Shown in pieces: positions 33,779-43,066 of a DNA stretch of 64,000 bases. The translations under genes were made by a program, and so were the position numbers. Origin of the DNA: Burkholderia sp. H160 (lineage in GTDB: Bacteria; Pseudomonadota; Gammaproteobacteria; Burkholderiales; Burkholderiaceae); NCBI GenBank assembly GCA_000173575.1, contig ABYL01000003.1, positions 1 to 64,000 of the forward strand, read 5' to 3'. Under the pieces are notes generated by a model, which saw nothing but the letters and a program-made list of their open reading frames with translations, was not told the DNA's origin and did no database searches. Positions within the stretch are counted from its first letter, which is position 1. Every line of letters begins with the position of its first letter.

Positions 33779-34471
33779 TCAAAGATGCCTGAACACACCG
33801 CTCGCCACCTTGCGCAGTTCGTCGAACTGCGTGACGAGTTCGAGGCACAGAATGAAGGCCAGCATCGCCGACGGTCCCGGCCAGCGTTCGATCCATCGCA
33901 GCATCGGCCTCGCGTAGCGCACACGGATCGCATCTCGCGTCATGATCAGGGTAATCACGATTCCCACGGCGGCGCCCACCAGCAAATCGGTTGGGTAGTG
34001 AAAGCCGAGCCAGGCGCGCGGAAGGCAAATGACCAGCACGGTATAGAGAATCGCCAGCACACCGATACCCCGCCACACGAGGAAGATGCCGGTGGCGACC
34101 GCCATCCATAGCATCGCGTGATCGCTCGGGAAGGAACTCCAATTTGTCAGCAGTGCTTCCTGGATCGCGCGACCTGAAAAGTGCAGATTCAGTTCGGGGC
34201 TATAGATGGGGCGTGCTCTGAACGGCATCGAGTGAGTCAGCAGTCTGCCGACGAAGAGCGCCACGAGGCCGCTCAGAAGCGTCGCGATAACCATTTCTCT
34301 GCGCCATTCACGGCGTTGGTCTTGATCAAACCACATCCACCACAGCACGGGAATGAGTACGAGGCCTTTGAAGCTGTACAGGTCGGTGATGGCTTCGATG
34401 GTTTGGGTCGCGAAATGACCGAAGTGAATGTTGGACAGGTATGTTTCGATAGACGAATCGAAGCTATTCAT
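33779..34471 (-). CDS. PAP2 family membrane phosphatase
   Basis: A 230-residue membrane protein with 5-6 hydrophobic segments and the three phosphatase motifs: a KxxxxxxRP-like THSMPFRARP, the catalytic SSFPSDHAM, and RAWLGFHYPTD with the second catalytic His. PAP2 enzymes dephosphorylate lipid phosphates such as undecaprenyl diphosphate or phosphatidic acid on the periplasmic face. It is not obviously linked to the neighbouring genes. Confidence 0.88.
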   Translation of the reverse strand: MNSFDSSIETYLSNIHFGHFATQTIEAITDLYSFKGLVLIPVLWWMWFDQDQRREWRREMVIATLLSGLVALFVGRLLTHSMPFRARPIYSPELNLHFSGRAIQEALLTNWSSFPSDHAMLWMAVATGIFLVWRGIGVLAILYTVLVICLPRAWLGFHYPTDLLVGAAVGIVITLIMTRDAIRVRYARPMLRWIERWPGPSAMLAFILCLELVTQFDELRKVASGVFRHL

Positions 34472-34546
34472 TAATTTGTAGGAAAATTGGGCTCACCGCA
34501 AAGGGGGTTAGCATAGTCCAACGAATGCGTCGCATTTTTCGGTGGT

Positions 34547-34600
34547 TACTTTCACTGACAATTTTTACTGCCAATTTTCATCACTAACTTTCAGTGACGG
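34547..34600. repeat. Imperfect tandem repeats (TTTCACTGACA-like) upstream of the methyltransferase gene
   Basis: Four loosely related units of about 13-14 bases follow each other, with an inverted pair TCACTGA (34552-34558) and TCAGTGA (34591-34597) at the ends. The stretch is AT-rich and lies 140-190 bases upstream of the methyltransferase gene, between divergent genes. It may be a regulator-binding array. Confidence 0.35.
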
Positions 34601-34637
34601 CTTATCGTGCTAGCTGATCATTAAAAATCCCACGCGT

Positions 34638-34666
34638 CAACTCGTTTAATTTCGGTAAATGAGTTG
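34638..34666. promoter_or_regulatory. Inverted repeat CAACTC...GAGTTG at the left edge of the biosynthetic cluster
   Basis: CAACTCGTTT and AAATGAGTTG (34638-34647 and 34657-34666) pair with one G-T position, forming a 10-bp imperfect stem around TAATTTCGG-type AT-rich sequence. It could be an operator or leader hairpin for the methyltransferase gene at 34741. Confidence 0.35.
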
Positions 34667-34740
34667 CCACCCGGTTTCACATTGCAAGGGTCCGTCATGG
34701 AATATGCCGGTATTCAGTTGCCTCGGTTACCCGCGTAATC

Positions 34741-35529
34741 ATGCGACGCCTGCATCTGCTCGAAATCGAAGACGAGCCGTGGTGCCCCCGGGCGGTCCGT
34801 GACGGCGCTACCGACTGGCTGTACTTTCTGGCCAATGCCCACAAGGGATTCAACGTCATCGCAGTCAAGCTGCGCGAGGCGATGCGACGGGTCGGCAGCG
34901 ACCGGATCGTCGATCTCTGCTCGGGCGGCGGCGGCCCGTGGCAGACGCTTGCACCGTTGCTCGCGCAGTCCGGATCCGTGACGGTGCAATTGACGGACTT
35001 TTATCCCAATCGCGCCGCGCACGAGCGGCTATCGGCCGGGTCGAGCGCGCGCGTCACCTATGTGAGCGAACCGGTCGATGCGATGGATGTGCCGTCGAGA
35101 TTCGACGGTGTGCGCACGATGTTCAACGCTTTCCACCATTTTCGCCCGCACGATGCGCGAGCGATCCTCGCCGATGCGGTGCTGAAACGCCGCGCGATCG
35201 TCGTCGTCGAGGGCGCCGACCATCGCCTGCTCGGTATCCTGTTCATTCTGCTGATGCCGCTGATGATGATCGCGCTGACTCCGCTGATCCGGCCGTTTCG
35301 CTGGTCGCGACTCGGGCTCACCTATGTCCTCCCGGCCATCCCGCTGCTGTGTCTGTTCGACGGCATCGTATCGATGCTGCGCATCTACAATCCCGACGAA
35401 ATGCGTGAGATGGTCGCGAGTATCCCGGACGAGCAGAGCTTCGAATGGGACATCGGCACGCAGCCGGTGCACGGCTCGCCGCTAGGTCTCACTTACCTTG
35501 TCGGCGTTCCACGGGAGCCCGCGGGCTGA
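34741..35529 (+). CDS. Class I SAM-dependent methyltransferase-like protein with membrane segment
   Basis: A 262-residue protein with a Rossmann methyltransferase core: motif I VDLCSGGGGPW (about 57-67), VQLTDFYPN at the acidic position, and FDGVRTMFNAFHHF. A hydrophobic stretch (LLGILFILLMPLMMIALTPL, about 160-179) suggests membrane association. Substrate unknown. Its stop abuts the stop of the convergent efflux lipoprotein gene (shared TGATCA), so it may belong to the adjacent biosynthetic cluster, but transcription is opposite and membership is uncertain. Confidence 0.7.
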   Translation: MRRLHLLEIEDEPWCPRAVRDGATDWLYFLANAHKGFNVIAVKLREAMRRVGSDRIVDLCSGGGGPWQTLAPLLAQSGSVTVQLTDFYPNRAAHERLSAGSSARVTYVSEPVDAMDVPSRFDGVRTMFNAFHHFRPHDARAILADAVLKRRAIVVVEGADHRLLGILFILLMPLMMIALTPLIRPFRWSRLGLTYVLPAIPLLCLFDGIVSMLRIYNPDEMREMVASIPDEQSFEWDIGTQPVHGSPLGLTYLVGVPREPAG

Positions 35530-37023
35530 TCACTTGCGTGCCAGCTGATCAGGTGTCTCGTTGCTGCCCGCCGGCAACTGGCCCATCGCCTGAAACAGCG
35601 TCGCCGTATCGGTCAGGCGCCGTCCGACCAGGCGGATTTCTTCGAGCTTCGCCGCTTCGTACTGCTGCTCATTGCCGCGGGCGGCTGCAGCGGGCAGCGC
35701 GCCGAGCCGGTGGCGTGACGCGGCTTCGTCGAACGCCTCGCGTGCTTCACGGGTGGCGCCGCTCGCGGCCTCGAGTGCCTGCGCGTCGTGTTCGAGCGAC
35801 GCGAGCGTGTCCGCGACGTTTTCGAACGAGGCCAGCACGGTCTGCTTGTAATCGGATACGGCGGCCTCGTAGGCGTCGATGGCCGCGCGCCGCTGTGCAA
35901 CGAGCGCGCCGCCATGAAAAAGCGCTTGCGAGATCGTCGCGCCGATGCCCCAGATCGCGCCGGCGCCCGACAGCGCGAGCGGCCAACTGAACCCGCCTTG
36001 TCCCATCGATGCGGTCAGCGACAGGCTCGGAAAGAGCTGTGCCGTCGCGACGCCGACCTCGGCTGCGGCGGCTTTCAGCGCCGCCTCGGCAGCCTCGATA
36101 TCGGGCCGCGCGCGCAACAGGTCGGATGGCAGCACGACGGGTAGGTCCTCCGGCAAGTGCAGGCTCGCCAGATCGGGCTCGGGCGGCGCCGCGTCGGGCG
36201 TGCGGCCAAGCAGCACCGCAAGCGCATGTCTTGTCACCACCAGCCGTTGCCGCAGCTCGGCCACGTTGACCGAAAGCGTGGCGATGCTTTGCCGCGCGGC
36301 CAACACGTCGCCGTGCGTCAGCGATCCGAGTTCGTAATGCCGTTCGGTATCGTGAGCCTGCTCGCCCGCCAGCGCGATCAATCGCTCGGTCGCCTCGATC
36401 TCGGCGCGCAACATCGCCGCTTCGATCGTTGCCGTGACGATGTTGGTGGCCAGTGCGCGCCGCGCGGCTTCGCGTTGATATGCCTCGACGTCCACACGCG
36501 CGGACCGGGCCGCGTTGGTCTGGCGCACCGCACCGAACAGGTCGAACGCATATTGCGCCTGGACCACGCCGACAAACTCGCTGTAAAGCAGCGTATTCGG
36601 GGCGCCGGGGACCGGAATGCCAAGATCGCGGCCGCGCGACGCCTGCCCGACCAGATCGACCGACGGCAGCAGCGAGCTGTGGATCTGGCCGCGCAATTGT
36701 TCGTGCGCGGCGGCGAGGCGCTTGTCGGCGGCCGCGAGCGTCGGGCTGTTGCGCAAGCCTTCGTCGACGAGGGCATCCAACGCTGTCGACCCAAACAGCC
36801 GCCACCATTCCGGCGCAGGTTGAGCGCCGGTGGTGAAGCGCTGCGCGACACCGAGCGCAGTGACCGTTTGCGTGGGCTGAGGCTCGACGCCGTAATGGGC
36901 GGGAGCGGGCATCGCAGGCGGCTCGCCGCTCGGACCGAACGTGCAGGCGCCAAGCGTGATCGCAGCAGCCGCACCAAACGCCGCGCGCCAACAAGGGACA
37001 ACCGGGTTGCAGTCAGTGTCCAC
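35530..37023 (-). CDS. Outer-membrane efflux lipoprotein (NodT/OprM family)
   Basis: A 497-residue outer-membrane factor. A GTG start at 37023, preceded by GGAG, leads into a signal peptide with lipobox ITLGAC. Two repeated outer-membrane-efflux halves follow, with long periplasmic helices (PTLAAADKRLAAAHEQLRGQ; RPDIEAAEAALKAAAAEVGV). It forms the TolC-like exit duct of the RND pump. It starts 2 bases after the RND permease stop. A longer reading from 37146 lies inside the permease gene and is rejected. Last gene of the long leftward operon. Confidence 0.87.
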   Translation of the reverse strand: MDTDCNPVVPCWRAAFGAAAAITLGACTFGPSGEPPAMPAPAHYGVEPQPTQTVTALGVAQRFTTGAQPAPEWWRLFGSTALDALVDEGLRNSPTLAAADKRLAAAHEQLRGQIHSSLLPSVDLVGQASRGRDLGIPVPGAPNTLLYSEFVGVVQAQYAFDLFGAVRQTNAARSARVDVEAYQREAARRALATNIVTATIEAAMLRAEIEATERLIALAGEQAHDTERHYELGSLTHGDVLAARQSIATLSVNVAELRQRLVVTRHALAVLLGRTPDAAPPEPDLASLHLPEDLPVVLPSDLLRARPDIEAAEAALKAAAAEVGVATAQLFPSLSLTASMGQGGFSWPLALSGAGAIWGIGATISQALFHGGALVAQRRAAIDAYEAAVSDYKQTVLASFENVADTLASLEHDAQALEAASGATREAREAFDEAASRHRLGALPAAAARGNEQQYEAAKLEEIRLVGRRLTDTATLFQAMGQLPAGSNETPDQLARK

Positions 37024-37025
37024 GA

Positions 37026-40000
37026 TCAACTCCACGTATATTCGGCTGCCGCGGGCGCGGTTCGCGCACTGCGTTCGCCGTGCCGCACCCTGAACGCGGT
37101 CGCGTAGAGCGCGGGCAGGAAGAACAGCGTCAACACGGTGGCGCACGTAATGCCGCCCATCAGGGCGGTCGCCATCGGTCCGAAGAAGGCCGAACGCAGC
37201 AGGGGGATCAGGGCGAGCACGGCCGCCGCGGCGGTCAGCATGATCGGGCGGAAGCGCCGGACCGTTGCACCAATGATCGCGTCGAAGCGCTCGTGGCCCG
37301 CGCTGATATCGCGTTCGATCTGATCGACGAGGATGACCGAGTTGCGCATGATGATGCCGGACATCGCAATGACGCCGAGCATCGCCACGAAGCCGAACGG
37401 CTTGCCGAACAGCAGCAGCGCGCCGACGACGCCGATGAGCCCCAGCGGCGCCGTGAGCACCACCATCAGCACGCGCACGAAGCTGCGCAGTTGAATCATC
37501 AGCAGCGTCAGCACCACGACGAGCATCGTCGGAAGCTGCGCGATCACCGACGCCTGCGCCTTGCCGCTGATCTCGCCCGCACCGCCGGTCTCGATCCGGT
37601 AGCCGATCGGCAGCGACGCGCGCAGCGGCGCGAGCGACCGATCGATCGCCTGGGTCACGTCGATATCCAACGCGTTGCCGCGCACGTCGGCCTGGACCGT
37701 GAGCGTCGGTTGACGGTCGCGGTCCCAGATCACAGCGTATTCGAGCTCGTTGTTCAGGTGCCCGAGCGTGCCGAGCGGAACGGGGCCGTTCGGCGTCGGC
37801 ATCGCGAGATTCACGATCTCGTCGGGGTTGACCCGTTCACGCTGGGGCGCGCGCAGGTCGACGCTGATCAACCTGTCACGGACCCGGTACTGCGTGAACG
37901 TATAGCCCGACAGCGTCATCGCGAGGAAGCTCGACACATCTTCTGACGTGACACCGAGCTCGCGCGCCTTCTGCTGGTCGATCTCGAAGCGCACCGAGCG
38001 TTCGCCGGGTTCGTCCCAGTCGAAATGGACGCCCCTCGTGCGGGCATCGGCTTTCATCGTCGCCGCGACTTTTTCCGCGATCTCGCGCACGGTGCCGAGG
38101 TCGTTTCCGCTGACGCGAAACTGCACCGGATAGCCGACCGAGGGGCCTGTTTCCAGCGGTGAAACGCGCGTACGTACGGCGGGAAAGCGGTTTTGCAGCG
38201 TGCTGGCGAGCCAGCGCTCGAGCTTCGCGCGGTCGTCGACGGACTTCGCGGTGATCACGAACTGCGCGAAGTTGGGCTGGGTCAGCTGGACGTCGAGCGG
38301 CAGGTAGAACCGGGGTGCGCCCGCTCCGACGAAGTCGACCAGATGATCGATCTCAGGCCGGCCGGCCAGCGTCTTTTCGAGGCGCACGGCTTCGCGCAGC
38401 GTCGCTTCGAACGACGCACCTTCGGGCAGCCGCATGTCGACGAGCAGTTCGGGCCGCTCGGAGCTCGGGAAGAACTGTTGCGGCACGAGCGCAAAGCCGG
38501 CCAGCGCGGCGACGAACAACGCAGCCGTGACGCCGAGCACGACGAGGCGCCGCTTCACGCACCACGCGATGCAGTCGCGCAGACGGCGATGAAAGCGGGT
38601 GGAGTGAAGCGCCGCCACCGGGGCCGGGGCCGTCTGCGCGTTGCCGTGCCAGCGGAACCTGCGAAGCGCGCGCCCGGCGGGCTCGCGTGCGGTGCGCTTG
38701 CGTGTGGGCAGCAGGTGATAGCCGAGCAACGGAATCAGCACGACTGCCGCGAACCACGAAGCGATCAGCGCAATCGCGGACACCTGAAAGATCGAGCGCG
38801 TGTATTCGCCGGTGGCCGATTTTGCGAGCGCGATCGGCAGGAATCCCGCCACCGTGACCAGTGTCCCCGTCAGCATCGGAAACGCGGTGCTGGTGTAGGC
38901 GAACGCCGCGGCCCTTGCGCGGCACCATCCCTGCTCGAGCTTCACGGCCATCATCTCGACCGCGATGATCGCATCGTCGACGAGCAGGCCCAGCGCGAGG
39001 ACGAGCGTGCCGAGCGAGATCTTGTGCAAGCCGATGTCGAACCCATCCATGCATAGCGAGGTGACCGCAAGCACGACCGGGATCGAGATCGCGACCACCA
39101 CGCCGGCGCGCCAGCCCAGTGTGAAGAAGCTCACGGCCAGCACGATCGCGATGGCTTCGGCGGCGGCCTCCAGAAATGCGTTGACCGAATGAGAGACCGC
39201 GTGCGGCATGCTCGACACCTCGGCAAGCGTAAGCCCCGCAGGCAGACGCGCACGCAATTCGGCTGTCTGCGCATCGAGCCGCTTGCCAAGCTGAATCACA
39301 TCGCCGCCGGCCTGCATCGTGATGCCGATGGCGAGCACGGCGCGGCCGTCGGTGCGAACCTGCGAGACCGGCGGATCGTCGTAGCCGCGCTTGATCGTTG
39401 CAATGTCAGCGAGACGAACCAGACGATGGTTGACGTCGATCAGCGTGTCGGCCATCGCCTTCAGGTCGGTGAACTGGCCGCTCGGACGCACATACACGCG
39501 GTCGAACGCGGTGGTCAGCGTGCCGCTCGGCGTGACCGCGTTTTGCGCGTTGATCGCCTGCGCGAGCTGTTGCGGCGTGATACTGAGCCGCGTCAATTGG
39601 GCGTTGGGAACCTCGATCGTGATGTGCTCGTCGGGGTCGCCGAAATAGTCGACCTTCGCGACACCGGGCACGCGCAGCAGCACGCCGCGAAGTTCGTCGG
39701 CATAGTCGTGCAATTGGGCCGGCGAGAAGCCGTCGCCTGCGAGCGTATAGATGCTCGTGTAGACGTCGCCGAACTCATCGTTGAAGTACGGCCCCCGCAC
39801 GCCGGGCGGAAGCGTATCGGCGATGTCGCCCACTTTCTTGCGCACCTGGTACCACGTCTCGCGCACCTCGTTCACCGGCGCGGAGTCTTTCATCGTGAAG
39901 ACGATCAGCGATTCGCCGGGACGCGAGTAGCTGCGCAGATAGTCGAGATTGGGCGTTTCCTGGAGCTTGCGGCCAATCCGGTCGGTCACCTGCTCCTCGA

Positions 40001-40259
40001 CCTGGCGTGCGGTTGCGCCGGGCCAGAAGGTCCGGATCACCATCGCGCGAAACGTGAATGGCGGGTCTTCGGATTGTCCGAGCCGGGAATAGGCGAGCAC
40101 GCCGAAGAACGTCGCGAGCACGACGGCGAAGATGACGAGCGGCTGGTGACGAATCGCCCATGTGGACAGATTGAAGCGGCCCGTATCGTCCGCTGCCGGG
40201 CGCCTTGGTCCGCCGGCTCCACCCGATCCGCCGGGCCCCTGGCTGAATAGCCCCCTCAT
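37026..40259 (-). CDS. RND efflux transporter permease
   Basis: A 1077-residue RND pump, 12 transmembrane helices with two large periplasmic loops. Helix 4 has the proton-relay acids (LGLLVDDAIIAVEMMAVKLE), and the N-terminus after a Gly-rich stretch reads FNLSTWAIRHQPLVIFAVVL. Such pumps export hydrophobic or amphiphilic compounds from the periplasm or inner membrane. It overlaps the adaptor gene by ATGA. Being embedded in the biosynthetic operon, it is probably the exporter of, or self-resistance to, the cluster's product. Confidence 0.9.
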   Translation of the reverse strand: MRGLFSQGPGGSGGAGGPRRPAADDTGRFNLSTWAIRHQPLVIFAVVLATFFGVLAYSRLGQSEDPPFTFRAMVIRTFWPGATARQVEEQVTDRIGRKLQETPNLDYLRSYSRPGESLIVFTMKDSAPVNEVRETWYQVRKKVGDIADTLPPGVRGPYFNDEFGDVYTSIYTLAGDGFSPAQLHDYADELRGVLLRVPGVAKVDYFGDPDEHITIEVPNAQLTRLSITPQQLAQAINAQNAVTPSGTLTTAFDRVYVRPSGQFTDLKAMADTLIDVNHRLVRLADIATIKRGYDDPPVSQVRTDGRAVLAIGITMQAGGDVIQLGKRLDAQTAELRARLPAGLTLAEVSSMPHAVSHSVNAFLEAAAEAIAIVLAVSFFTLGWRAGVVVAISIPVVLAVTSLCMDGFDIGLHKISLGTLVLALGLLVDDAIIAVEMMAVKLEQGWCRARAAAFAYTSTAFPMLTGTLVTVAGFLPIALAKSATGEYTRSIFQVSAIALIASWFAAVVLIPLLGYHLLPTRKRTAREPAGRALRRFRWHGNAQTAPAPVAALHSTRFHRRLRDCIAWCVKRRLVVLGVTAALFVAALAGFALVPQQFFPSSERPELLVDMRLPEGASFEATLREAVRLEKTLAGRPEIDHLVDFVGAGAPRFYLPLDVQLTQPNFAQFVITAKSVDDRAKLERWLASTLQNRFPAVRTRVSPLETGPSVGYPVQFRVSGNDLGTVREIAEKVAATMKADARTRGVHFDWDEPGERSVRFEIDQQKARELGVTSEDVSSFLAMTLSGYTFTQYRVRDRLISVDLRAPQRERVNPDEIVNLAMPTPNGPVPLGTLGHLNNELEYAVIWDRDRQPTLTVQADVRGNALDIDVTQAIDRSLAPLRASLPIGYRIETGGAGEISGKAQASVIAQLPTMLVVVLTLLMIQLRSFVRVLMVVLTAPLGLIGVVGALLLFGKPFGFVAMLGVIAMSGIIMRNSVILVDQIERDISAGHERFDAIIGATVRRFRPIMLTAAAAVLALIPLLRSAFFGPMATALMGGITCATVLTLFFLPALYATAFRVRHGERSARTAPAAAEYTWS

Positions 40260-41362
40260 GATGCGAAGTCCTCGGGGTGCAGCGGCGCGACCGCGCGCAC
40301 GGTTTCGCCGGCGCTGACGGTATGCACGCCTTGCAGCACGACGCGCTCGCCGTCGTTGAGGCCTTGCCAGACGGAGATCGTGCGGTCGTCGTAGCGGCCG
40401 AGCTGGACCCGGCGCAGCTCCAGCGCATCGTCGCCGGGCCGAACGACCCAGACGGCCGGCGCGTTGCCCTCGTGAAACAGCGCGGTGGCGGGCAGCGTGA
40501 TCGGGTCGTCCGCTTGCGCCTCGCCTGAGGTATCGGCGAAGGTGATGCTGGCCGTCATGCCGAGGCGGACCTCGGGGCTTGGTGCATCGAGCGTCAGCTT
40601 CGCGCGATAGGTGCGGCTGCCGGGATCCGCGGCCGGCGCCAGCTCCCGGACGTGCGCCGTGAAGCGTCTGCTCGTGACGGCCGGCAGCGAGACGCTGGCC
40701 GCGCTGCCGACCGCCAGCGCCTTCAGCAGGCTCTCGGGCACGTCGCAGAGGATATCGACTTCGCCGGACCAGGCGAGATGGTAGACCGCTTGTCCCGCCG
40801 CGACGTTCTGCCCGGTATCGGCGTCTTCGGCGGTAATGACGCCGGCATGGTCTGCCGTGAGGACCGTGTATTGCGCCTGATTCTTCAGCAGCGCGAACTG
40901 TTGTACGGCCTGATCGCGCTGCGCGGCGGCCGCAACATACGCGTCCTGGGTCTGCTCGAGCTGCGCCGTCGAGATCAGCTGTTCCTGCGCCTGCGCGCGG
41001 TCGCGATCGAGTTGCTGCTCGGCGAAGGTGAGCCGATGCTGCGCCGCCATCAATTGCGCCTGCGCGCTCGCGAGGCTGCGTTGCGCGTCATCGGGATCGA
41101 GCCGCGCGATCGCCTGGCCGGCCGTGACCGTATCGCCGAGACGCACGTGCCGCTCGATCAGTTTGCCGGCAATGCGAAACGACAGCGGTGTCGCATAGCG
41201 AGCGTTGACCTCGCCCGGCAGCGTCGCCAGAACGGGCTTGCTGTCCCGATGGACGACCACGGCGATAACCGGTCGCGGCAGCGTCAACTCGGTTGTTTTC
41301 GCGTGACAGGCGGCGAGCGCGAGCGCGCCCGACACGGTCAGCATGATCCCGCGCCAGCGCAT
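40256..41362 (-). CDS. RND periplasmic adaptor (membrane fusion lipoprotein)
   Basis: A 368-residue adaptor with signal peptide and lipobox (GALALAAC), barrel-sandwich segments (LSFRIAGKLIERHVRLGDTV), an alpha-hairpin (about 90-150), and beta-barrel and membrane-proximal domains. It links the inner-membrane permease and outer-membrane factor. The ATG at 41362 follows the FAAL stop by only 2 bases; the longer reading lies inside the FAAL gene. The tight coupling to FAAL ties export to biosynthesis. Confidence 0.87.
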   Translation of the reverse strand: MRWRGIMLTVSGALALAACHAKTTELTLPRPVIAVVVHRDSKPVLATLPGEVNARYATPLSFRIAGKLIERHVRLGDTVTAGQAIARLDPDDAQRSLASAQAQLMAAQHRLTFAEQQLDRDRAQAQEQLISTAQLEQTQDAYVAAAAQRDQAVQQFALLKNQAQYTVLTADHAGVITAEDADTGQNVAAGQAVYHLAWSGEVDILCDVPESLLKALAVGSAASVSLPAVTSRRFTAHVRELAPAADPGSRTYRAKLTLDAPSPEVRLGMTASITFADTSGEAQADDPITLPATALFHEGNAPAVWVVRPGDDALELRRVQLGRYDDRTISVWQGLNDGERVVLQGVHTVSAGETVRAVAPLHPEDFAS

Positions 41363-41364
41363 GC

Positions 41365-43035
41365 TCACGAGTGTTCCTCCAGCTCGCCGGCTTCGAACTG
41401 TGCTTTGGTCCGGCGGCGCTGCACTTTGCCGCTCGAAGTCCGCGGCAAGCTGCCCGCCTGCACGACCGCAACGTGACCGACCTGCAGGCCCGCGCATTCG
41501 GCGACCTTCTGCGCTATCGCGCGCCGCAGCGCCGCGGCCTCGGCCGGCTTGCCCTCGGCACAGACCACCAGCGTCTCGTCGCCGTCGCGCATCACGCTAA
41601 ACGCGATGACACCGCGGCTTTGCACGTCCGGCAACTCGGCCACCGCCCATTCGATGTCCTGCGGATAGTGGTTCGAGCCGTGAATGACGATCAGATCCTT
41701 GCTGCGGCCGCAGATAAAGAGTTGGTCGCCAGCGAGGTAGCCGAGGTCGCCGGTCTGGAGCCAGCCATCGCGGTACGCGTCGGCGGTCGCATCGGACTGG
41801 CCGTAATAGCCCACGGTGATGCTCGGCCCGCGCGTGACGATTTCGCCGACGCAGCGCTCGGGCAACGGCCGCCCGGATTCGTCGACGATGCGCAACTCGT
41901 GTCCGGCAAACGGATGGCCGCAGCCGACCAGTTCGACCGTGCGCAATCCGGTATCACGCGGGGCCGGTATCGCTCGACCGAGCCCCAGCGCGGACGCGTA
42001 GACGACGTCGGTGACGATGGGCTGGCCGTGGTCATGAAACGTGATCGCGAGTGTTGCCTCGGCCATCCCGTAGCACGGCAGCAGCGCTTCGGCGCGAAAA
42101 CCGGCCGGCTCGAAGCGCTCGCAGAACTGGCGCAGCGCCTGCGCGTTGATCGGCTCAGCACCGCAGCCGGCCACGCGCAGCGGCCGCAGATCGAGGCCTT
42201 CGAGGTCCTTGTCGCGGGTACGGCGCGCGGCGAGCGCGTACGCGAAGTTCGGCGCGAAGCTGATCGTGCCGCCGTACTTCGTGATCGCCTCCATCCAGAG
42301 ACCCGGCCGGCGCACGAATGCTTCGGTTGAAATCAATACGCTCGGCAAGTCGCAGATCAGCGCGCCGAGCACGCTGATGAGTCCCATGTCGTGGTGCAGC
42401 GGCAGCCAGCTGACATAGACGTCCTGCTTGCGCAGATCGATGCCCCGGGGACCGAGGAACGCTCTCGCATTCGCGACCAGATTGCGATGCGTGACCATCA
42501 CGCCTTTGGGCAGCGACGTGCTGCCCGAGGTGTATTGCAGGAAGCACAGGTCATCGGGATGCACCGTGGGCAAATCGCAGGCGGGCGGCTCGCCGTCGGC
42601 CAGCGATTCAACGGTCACGATGCATTCGAGGCCGGTGTCGACGGCCAGCACCTCCTCGATGGTCTCTCGTGCCGTGTCCGACGTGAGCAGCATCCGCGCG
42701 CCTGCCGAGCGCACGATGTGACTCACGGTTTCGGCGTAGCGCGCCCGGGTCCTGAAGTTGAGGCTCCCGCGAGGAAAGATCGGTACCGGGACGAGACCGG
42801 CGAACGATGCGCCGAGGAAGCTCAGGATGAACGCTTCCGGGTCGAGGATTACGAGCGCGATGCGCTCACCCTTTTTCAAGCCCAGTGCCGCGAGCTTCCT
42901 CGCCCGCTTGCGCGCTTCGTGCTCGAGCGCCTCGTAAGGATAGTAGTGCTCGTCGCCGTTCGTGGAGACAAAGCGAAGGCCTCGCGCGTCGCCGCGCGGC
43001 AGCGCTGAAACGGCATCGACTAGCGTCTGGTCCAT
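41365..43035 (-). CDS. Fatty-acyl-AMP ligase (FAAL) / acyl-ACP synthetase
   Basis: A 556-residue adenylating enzyme. The P-loop YTSGSTSLPKG lies at about 168-178, SWLPLHHDMGLI is the typical FAAL A4-like motif, YGMAEATLAITF and GWLQTGDLGYLAGDQLFICG follow, and the C-terminal lysine lies in TSSGKVQRR. FAALs activate fatty acids as acyl-AMP and load them onto an ACP rather than CoA. The ACP at 50556-50885 is the likely acceptor and the desaturase next door the likely modifier. The ATG at 43035 matches the family start. Confidence 0.88.
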   Translation of the reverse strand: MDQTLVDAVSALPRGDARGLRFVSTNGDEHYYPYEALEHEARKRARKLAALGLKKGERIALVILDPEAFILSFLGASFAGLVPVPIFPRGSLNFRTRARYAETVSHIVRSAGARMLLTSDTARETIEEVLAVDTGLECIVTVESLADGEPPACDLPTVHPDDLCFLQYTSGSTSLPKGVMVTHRNLVANARAFLGPRGIDLRKQDVYVSWLPLHHDMGLISVLGALICDLPSVLISTEAFVRRPGLWMEAITKYGGTISFAPNFAYALAARRTRDKDLEGLDLRPLRVAGCGAEPINAQALRQFCERFEPAGFRAEALLPCYGMAEATLAITFHDHGQPIVTDVVYASALGLGRAIPAPRDTGLRTVELVGCGHPFAGHELRIVDESGRPLPERCVGEIVTRGPSITVGYYGQSDATADAYRDGWLQTGDLGYLAGDQLFICGRSKDLIVIHGSNHYPQDIEWAVAELPDVQSRGVIAFSVMRDGDETLVVCAEGKPAEAAALRRAIAQKVAECAGLQVGHVAVVQAGSLPRTSSGKVQRRRTKAQFEAGELEEHS

Positions 43036-43066
43036 GATGACGGGTCCTCGGTCATGTAGTCGGGCT

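Noticed and set aside
37080-40250. Several long + strand frames opposite the RND permease
   Set aside because: Low-complexity Arg/His/Asp/Glu-rich shadow translations of a well-defined permease gene.
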